Source of the DNA: Ypsolopha sequella
Taxonomy: Eukaryota; Arthropoda; Insecta; Lepidoptera; Ypsolophidae
Direction: 5' to 3'
Assembly (NCBI GenBank): GCA_934047225.1
Contig: OW203998.1
Location: 15,453,280 to 15,517,279, forward strand
DNA: 64,000 nucleotides
Shown here: piece by piece, positions 58,272 to 64,000 of the stretch
How positions within the stretch are numbered: position 1 is the stretch's first letter
Layout of the letters: the number at the start of each line of letters is the position of its first letter
The notes under the pieces: model-generated
The model's database searches: none
Seen by the model: only the letters and a program-made list of their open reading frames with translations
What the model was told of the DNA's origin: nothing
Made by a program: the position numbers and the translations under genes

Positions 58272-59726
58272 TACAAAAAGTGGAAGTTAACAAATATTCT
58301 CAGAAGGAATGCACCACGTCACTATCTATCTCACTGTAGCCTATATCAATTATGCCTCTCTCATTCAACCACGTTTTAACATAATGGTAATAGTGAATTA
58401 TTAATTTGATGAATTTTGCAAAACCTTATTTTTATACCAGTACATACTTTCGGAGAAAATGTCGATGTCACTAAAATATTCATTCATAGAATAAGAGTAG
58501 AATTCATATAGCGACTTTGGCATAGGCATTGTTCGTAACAGAACTGACATACATTAGTAGAGCAACACTTTGTGTAACTTTTGTTCAATAACTTTTGCCA
58601 TTATTGACGGAACCCTACGTCTACCTCCTCTCGTTCAGCTTGCTTCAAGTAACGTGTACAGAGCTATATCTGTCAATATTAAATAAATTGTAGTCAGTGT
58701 AGTGGTTATATTAATAGTAGTTTATGCTACTAGGGCGAAAAGGAATAAATTACGAGGATGAAAACGTAACCGAGTAATTTATTGCTCTTACGCCCGTGTA
58801 TCATACTACGTTTTTCAATGCATAGTGTGAGGAAATAAAACAAATATAATCTTGTGAACTTTAACCTCGTAAGGCCCAAGCCATTTATAAGTCAAGATAG
58901 CTGGACGCCCAATGTGCAATATAATGTACAATATCTTCTCACACAGTTCAGGCCCACGCACGTTAGACCGTTTCTTTTTGTGAAAAACTCAACTAGGATT
59001 TTTTTTATTTATTTCTGGGTATTGTAAGGTGGAAAAGAAAAGAATGTTACTAATTTTGCGTTCATATCTCTTGTTCATTTAAATGCACATTGGGCGTTGA
59101 TGAGGTCATAATTAAAAGAAAAAAAAAATTCAAATAAATAACTTTTTATTGAATAATAAGGCACTAAATCACAATATTAGAATGAAATATCTTATAAAAT
59201 TGTTCAATCTTAATCTACCTATAATGTCTTTAACTTTGAAATAAGATCAATTAACAGGAACTATATTTTTTTATCCTTTTTTGTCTTATTACTTTCTAAA
59301 TAAACTATTTTATCATGAAAACCTTAGAACCCTGCCCTTAAAGGCAGTAGTTTCTACATAAAACGTCAGCAAAATTATAAATTATCTAATTTTAGATTCT
59401 AAACAAAATTAAAAATTAAATTCTTAAGCGCATATAAAAAAAACAACTTCAAACTTAAACCTGAGTTTTCTTCTTAATATTTAGGTTAATATGAAAAACA
59501 TTGTCTCGAACTATATGAAAATTAACAATTTAAATTATAGAGTCAATATTATTGACATCAATCGAAAATGAAAATATTTTAAAATCGACAAAACAACTAT
59601 GACTAGGCTCTTGAGAACCACCTACTTATGCATCATTGTTGTGGAAGTAACTATAGCAGTTTCTTAATTGGGTAAGGCATAAGTGAATTTTACAGCACTT
59701 CAAGGGCAACTCAGCCCGCAACATAC

Positions 59727-60099
59727 TTAGCCCGCGGGATGGGTTGAAAGTCTTCTATTTCGGATTCCTCTAAAAATTCTTCTATTTGTTTGTTTTGGAG
59801 AGCTAGAAACAAAAAGTTTCATAAGTTTCCTCATACTAAACAGTAACGCCCAATGTGCAACACAGTGAACATAATTATTCAACTCATACTAAACAGTAAC
59901 GCCCAATGTGCAACACAATGAACATCATTTTTCGATACGTAATAAAAAATGGAATTACTGTAACTGACCCAAAATAACAAGTATTCCTAAAAAATTTAAC
60001 ATTTATCATTAATTTTATCTAATTTTCAAAACAAAACAGTCCAAGATTTAATGAAATAATTCAGATTTTAACTCACGTTTCTGTTGATTCCTTGGCATG
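59727..60099 (-). pseudogene. 5' exons of a probable piggyBac transposase gene
   Basis: Minus strand. Exon 1 (60099-60078) encodes MPRNQQK and ends at a CGTGAGT donor. The next acceptor, TTTTTGTTTCTAG, opens exon 2 (59802-59727), which joins in phase to give MPRNQQKPLQNKQIEEFLEE and then SEIEDFQPIPRA before a GTATGT donor or, unspliced, a stop soon after. Short acidic N-termini rich in Glu/Asp are usual in piggyBac-type transposases. No DDD catalytic core or Cys-rich C-terminus follows in the remaining ~860 bp. So this is a deletion derivative with the start of the gene intact. The exon model is inference from splice signals; the element context is strong. Confidence 0.5.
59831..59933. repeat. 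53-bp tandem duplication in piggyBac-like element
   Basis: TCATACTAAACAGTAACGCC then CAATGTGCAACACAGTGAACAT is repeated at 59884 with one or two changes. Each unit has one CGCCCAATGTGCA motif. Confidence 0.9.
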
Positions 60100-60508
60100 G
60101 TTGCAAAAATGGCGGAGCTAGACAAATTATCTATGGATTTCTTCCAAATGTCAGTTGTCGAAACTCTTTCCATTGAATCCACTAATCACATCGTTTGAAC
60201 GAAATGTCTGTTGGCGCGAAATTTTAAAATCAAAATTCATAAAACTCGAATGTACATCGCATTGTACACTGGGTGTTTAAGAGATAATATTTTTCAAATG
60301 TTTGGGCCTGAATGTAATATGTTACTTTGTACAATACAATGCACAATAGGCCTTACGAGGTTAAATTATAATTGGTTTAAAAGGACTGTATCCAGAGTCG
60401 TTAAACAGTGGAAAAAAAAGTATAACATTTATGGTGCACTGGAAAGGCTGCAGGTTAGCCAACAATTGTAAATAAATTAAAAATAGTAATAATAATAAAG
60501 CCCTAGGG

Positions 60509-60877
60509 CAGGGGTGGGCAGACTTTCACTAATGGCGATCTATATCAATAAATTGAGACGACAAGCGATCGACTTGCAATAAGACAATATTTTTTTATGT
60601 TAAATCGTTTATTGTAGGTATTGCGCACATATTACTATTTAAATATACTTTTATTTACAATTAAAGAAGTACAGTTTCTTATTATACAAGTTAATAACTA
60701 ATAACTACTAAAAATAAGTATGAAGCCACTTTAAATACTGGTATTTTGACTGGTGAAAAGACCACTGTTATTGGAATTAGCCCAACACGTCAGTACATTT
60801 TTAGGAATGCGTGCGATCGACCATAGATTCCCTTGCGATCGACCGGTCGATCGCGATCGACCGTTTGCCCACCCCTG
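60509..60877. mobile_element. hAT-like miniature element
   Basis: 369 bp with ends CAGGGGTGGGCAGACTTTC and, on the complement, CAGGGGTGGGCAAACGGTC; flanked by CCCTAGGG (60501-60508) and CCCTAGGA (60878-60885), an 8-bp duplication with one change. CAGGGGTGGGCAAAC is a typical hAT terminus. GATCGACC occurs repeatedly near the right end in a dyad (GGTCGATCGCGATCGACC). No transposase is left. The minus-strand ORF 60731-61030 runs across its border and is not a gene. Confidence 0.88.
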
Positions 60878-60956
60878 CCCTAGGACAAAATAATCGACTT
60901 TCTGTTCGGTTTTGATGCATAAAAAGTGGGCCTTTACGAGCACTTGCATTGAAAAA

Positions 60957-62414
60957 TCTTTTACGTTCCCTGTTTGTTGCCGTATTTGAAAACCTACTGT
61001 GATTTTTGTTATGGCCACTGGCGGGTCCATCTTCGCTTTATTTGCGCGCTTATTTTATATATTATTGTCTATTTACACTTGGTAGCTCACAGTGCTAATA
61101 TGATAGATAGATGAAAATAATTTCTCAGTGCTCCTAGACAACAACCATGTTCAAATCACGCTTCATTGTCTCCAGCAATTTGTTTTGTACAAAGCCTACA
61201 TAACCAAGGCACATTTCACAATTCAGGATTAGCATACAATTAAAAGTTTCCGTCTTAATAATGCCGTTTATCACGACGCGGCACCGCACAGCAGCTGAGT
61301 CCGGCCCTGTATGTACAAATTTATTTCTTTTACCATATTTCCCGCACCAAATCCGACAAGCAAAATGGACGTACGATTTATGTAAAATAGTTTCGAGGTT
61401 TTTAGTAGCTGAAGATGAAATACGGTGGGTGTTACGGAATTAACTTGTCTCTGCATCGGAGGATACTATATCGTGATATATTTTTGGTTTTGTTGCGCTT
61501 TTAAGATTTTTTCAAAAATGTTTGTATTTATTTGGTACGAATAAAATGGTTTTAATTTGGTGGCCTAAGAGATTTGATGGGCTAAAGATCACCCTCAAAA
61601 ACCAAGATCAAAAAAGTGAGATTTCGCATAGAGTTTTTTTTTATTTTTAGAAGTACCAACAAGTCTCCAATCATTTGTCAAAACTGTCATATCGATCCAT
61701 GAATTACAAATTTTAAGTATTCGTAAATTTTTATGTACCTTAATCGTATTAATAAAAAATACAAATTTATTTTGAACTTTAAATTTTTATTATATTAGTG
61801 GACGTATTTCTCTAGGGACCACCGACCGTCATGCTCAACATAAAGCTCTTTTCAATTTCAAAACGGGGTTCCATCACTCCCTAAAGATTTATTCAAAAGT
61901 CTATTTTCAAAGCATAAATTAACGCATAAACGTTCAAAGTCAACAAACTACGGCGAACATTCACTCGCATTATCTTCTTATGCAAATGAGTAACAGTGAC
62001 GGACTCGCTAGAACAACCTAAGTATTGAAAACTTTAGCTTTGACGCCCGCATAAAAATGTTTTGTTTGCCCTAATTGCTCCAAGTGGCTGTTTTGTTTAG
62101 ACTTTTCAGGCGTTTACAGCTGCGTCATTGTTGCTGACGTCCTGACGTGGTAATAGGAATATTTTCGGTGAGCACCCTACGGTTGGAATTCGTGACTTTC
62201 GAAATGCTTCGGGCGGTCCGTAGCGCTTCGGTCGTAGCGTAGCAACAGCCATTGATAAAGACTTGTTTGTTATAGCCACCCTTGAATGATGGGGTTTTTA
62301 ATTTTGGAACGTTTTGCCGTTATTGATGTTAAATTTAATTATGTTAGAATCTACTAAAATTGTTTAATTAATATTATTCACATGTGGATACCAACACTAA
62401 AACTGCGTTTTATA
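60957..62414. other. Gene-free stretch
   Basis: No gene recognised. Small opposed ORFs at 61261-61456 overlap and look like chance. ATGCAAAT at 61980 and CTGACGTCCTGACGTGG near 62135 are single regulatory-like words. Confidence 0.4.
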
Positions 62415-62677
62415 CAACGTGTAACAGAAAGTTGTAACCATATTTGAAGAGCTTATTCAGTAAATGGTATAGAACAACTTTTACTATGTAACAAACCCTG
62501 TATCTCGAAAACAAAATTTAACTGTTTCATAGAAAAATGCAATGCTGCTCGGCCAAAATGTATGAAAGTGCAGATTTTTTTTTTTGAGATTTTAGGTTTG
62601 GCTCCATAGTAAAAGTTGTTCAATACCATTGACTGATAAGCTCTTCAAATATGGTTACACCTTTCTGTTACACATTG
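62415..62677. mobile_element. 263-bp TA-flanked MITE
   Basis: TA at 62413-62414 and 62678-62679. Inverted ends CAACGTGTAACAGAAAGTTG and CAATGTGTAACAGAAAGGTG (complement); pairing runs for about 75 bp (ACCATATTTGAAGAGCTTAT shared) with few mismatches, around a roughly 110-bp centre. No coding capacity. Confidence 0.87.
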
Positions 62678-62679
62678 TA

Positions 62680-64000
62680 TATAGGTACATGAATAAATAA
62701 AAATATGAAATTTTAGTTGTAAATAAAAAATAGGATCATGACTGCTGCATTGGAACAGGGTGCCTAGAATGCAGGCTATTGTGTGGTCGAGATAAGCACC
62801 AACCTTCTGTCATCCGTATTTAGTATCAACTAGGCTATAGTATAGGCAACTATAGTACAAATGTATAATTCCCATAGCTTAATTTCTAAATGATTTTTTA
62901 AAATTTTTATTTCAGAAAATAAACGCCATTTTTTTTTAGTTTGCATTATTTTGGTATATAAATTAACCATTACATAGTTATGATTTTTTAAAGAATTGTC
63001 CGATATGACGACACTTGAAAATAATTTTAGACATTATACTGATGGTGATGTGTGATTGCTAATAAAAAAGTGATCATTTCAGGACACATTTCTAAACAGC
63101 CATTTCTCCAGTGACGTTACACGAAAGCAAATGGAAGTTGCAGATTTTTCGTAAAATATTACACATGAGGTTTTTTAGACCAGAAGTTCTAAAATACGGC
63201 TTATTAAACTTAAATGTCGAAATGGTTTTCGAATTAACACACCTTAACATAATTTAACTAAGCAAATTATCTGCAAATTTAATAATAATAATTTAGAAAG
63301 TGGTATATTTCTTAATTTTTGTATGAAAAGGACAAAGGCAAACTGTTTAATTTATACCGAAGTTTTTAAATGAAAAGAATCAATATTGGTATTTCATCAA
63401 ATATTTCCCCGAAGAAACTGGCACATTCAAATGTTTTAATATCTCCATTGTTTGAATTTGAACCCGATTTATTGTCGGTCGACAAAAACAATCAGACAAA
63501 CAGGCTGTTCAAACTGAATATTAATCGCCATTTCACTGAAGAATGGGAATAATCCGAGAGCCTAGAGGCTAAAGGAAATAAATTTGTGATGCAAAGTTAG
63601 AAATTCCATTTCTGTGTTACCGATAAGTAAACGCTCTTACATAGAACGGTGAACAAAGGTAAGAATACGTTTAGCATTTTACTTTCCAATTCAGACCAAA
63701 AAGCGGCCGAGGAGTCGAGAACTTAGGGAAAATAATCTACCGCGGTTCGAACGATTAAACGTTGAGCCAATAAGGCCTAGGTATTCAGTAATTTATTAGC
63801 CTTGCAAATTCGAAGTTAGGAGCGCCCCTTGCTATGAAATATGGCTGTAGCAGTCTTCCTGCTCGGTACGTCTTTGCCGCCGCCGGCCTTGCCGCATAGC
63901 GAGGTTCGGCCGTCCATATTACTCCCCCGTTCTAGCTCTAATTAAAAACCCATCAAAGAGTTTTCAGCCATTAATCATGAAACTGTTAACGGTGAATGCC
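62680..64000. other. Gene-free stretch to window end
   Basis: Nothing recognised. A GC-richer patch lies at 63815-63920 (CTTTGCCGCCGCCGGCCTTG) without an ORF of note. The 60-codon ORF at 63370-63552 is unremarkable. Confidence 0.4.

Larger units (their letters stand above)
58865..60360 (-). mobile_element. piggyBac-like non-autonomous element
   Basis: 1,496 bp between TTAA at 58861-58864 and 60361-60364; the empty site in the 9.5-kb copy has a single TTAA. Terminal inverted repeats CCTCGTAAGGCC (12 bp, perfect). Subterminal inverted pair TTCAGGCCCA at 58947-58956 and TGGGCCTGAA at 60303-60312, and similar TGTGCA...TGTACAA segments near both ends. A motif CGCCCAATGTGCA occurs four times (58906+, 59083-, 59847+, 59900+), two of them inside a 53-bp tandem duplication. 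The interior retains only 5' exons of a gene on the minus strand (see next entry), so it cannot encode a full transposase. Assignment to piggyBac rests on the TTAA duplication and end structure. Confidence 0.85.
58713..60956 (+). repeat. 394-bp dispersed repeat, copy 2, carrying two nested transposons
   Basis: Same repeat as 9339-9732. The outer sequence is in three pieces: 58713-58864, 60361-60508 and 60886-60956. Removing the insertions and one copy of each duplication restores collinearity with the 9.3-kb copy. The reading frame at about 60364-60471 (WFKRTVSRVVKQWKKKYNIY) is shared with that copy. Confidence 0.8.

Noticed and set aside
60211..60471. 86-codon plus-strand ORF
   Set aside because: It runs from the piggyBac-like element through its terminal repeat into the host repeat. 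Only the last ~30 codons are shared with the 9.5-kb copy.
60731..61030. 99-codon minus-strand ORF
   Set aside because: It crosses the right border of the hAT-like element and the end of the 394-bp repeat; such a mosaic frame is accidental.
18183..61987. ATGCAAAT octamers as evidence of a regulated locus
   Set aside because: The total number in 64 kb is about what chance predicts; only the close inverted pair was kept, at low confidence.
1..64000. CRISPR arrays, bacterial operons, rRNA
   Set aside because: No regularly spaced direct repeats, Shine-Dalgarno-led ORF series or rRNA-like blocks; the repeats present are eukaryotic mobile elements and microsatellites.

Overview
The window is AT-rich, gene-poor eukaryotic DNA, almost certainly from a moth or butterfly (Lepidoptera). 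The evidence is the set of repeats: a Helitron with the GCGAAGCCGCGGGC-CTAG terminus, RTE-type LINE 3' ends with ATCC/ATC-rich tails, a tRNA-derived SINE with the '...GAGATAAACCTGCATGC' body, and many TA- and TTAA-flanked miniature transposons. I recognise no intact host protein-coding gene, tRNA, rRNA or CRISPR array. It reads as intergenic or deep-intronic sequence that has collected mobile elements for a long time; most open frames are short and look like chance.

Layout. 0-9 kb: single-copy-looking DNA with one miniature transposon (3.5 kb), a target-site-flanked SINE (4.4 kb), and a 5'-truncated LINE carrying an RNase H remnant between 13-bp target duplications (5.9-6.7 kb). 9-17.5 kb: the densest region, with two TTAA-flanked miniature elements each carrying a different TA-flanked element at the same internal site, a TIR element, a Helitron (13.3-14.2 kb) and a second SINE copy (17.0 kb). 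19-31 kb: one hypothetical small ORF, a LINE 3' end, a PIF/Harbinger-like element, a decayed reverse transcriptase (27.9-29.05 kb, minus strand), and a decayed four-exon gene remnant beginning with a THAP-like zinc finger (29.3-30.75 kb). 31-36 kb and 41-46 kb: long stretches where I see only short candidate regulatory motifs. 36-40.5 kb: several perfect or near-perfect inverted-repeat elements, a LINE tail and the uninterrupted third copy of the TTAA element. 46.9-50.8 kb: LINE tail, miniature element, SINE and other interspersed repeats. 56-61 kb: an RTE LINE 3' end, two unexplained ORFs, and a three-layer nest in which a 394-bp repeat holds both a 1.5-kb piggyBac-like element (TTAA duplication, residual spliced 5' exons of a gene) and a 369-bp hAT-like element (8-bp duplication). 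62.4 kb: one more TA-flanked inverted-repeat element.

Functionally the sequences do not form a pathway. The connecting theme is parasitism between elements: SINEs whose 3' end copies that of an RTE LINE in the same window, and non-autonomous DNA elements that keep only ends or 5' exons and so would depend on enzymes supplied elsewhere. I found no convincing undescribed system. The best leads are the piggyBac-like element with its repeated CGCCCAATGTGCA motif, the THAP-like remnant, the double insertion at one site in the TTAA element, and the competing stem-loops at 58.1 kb.
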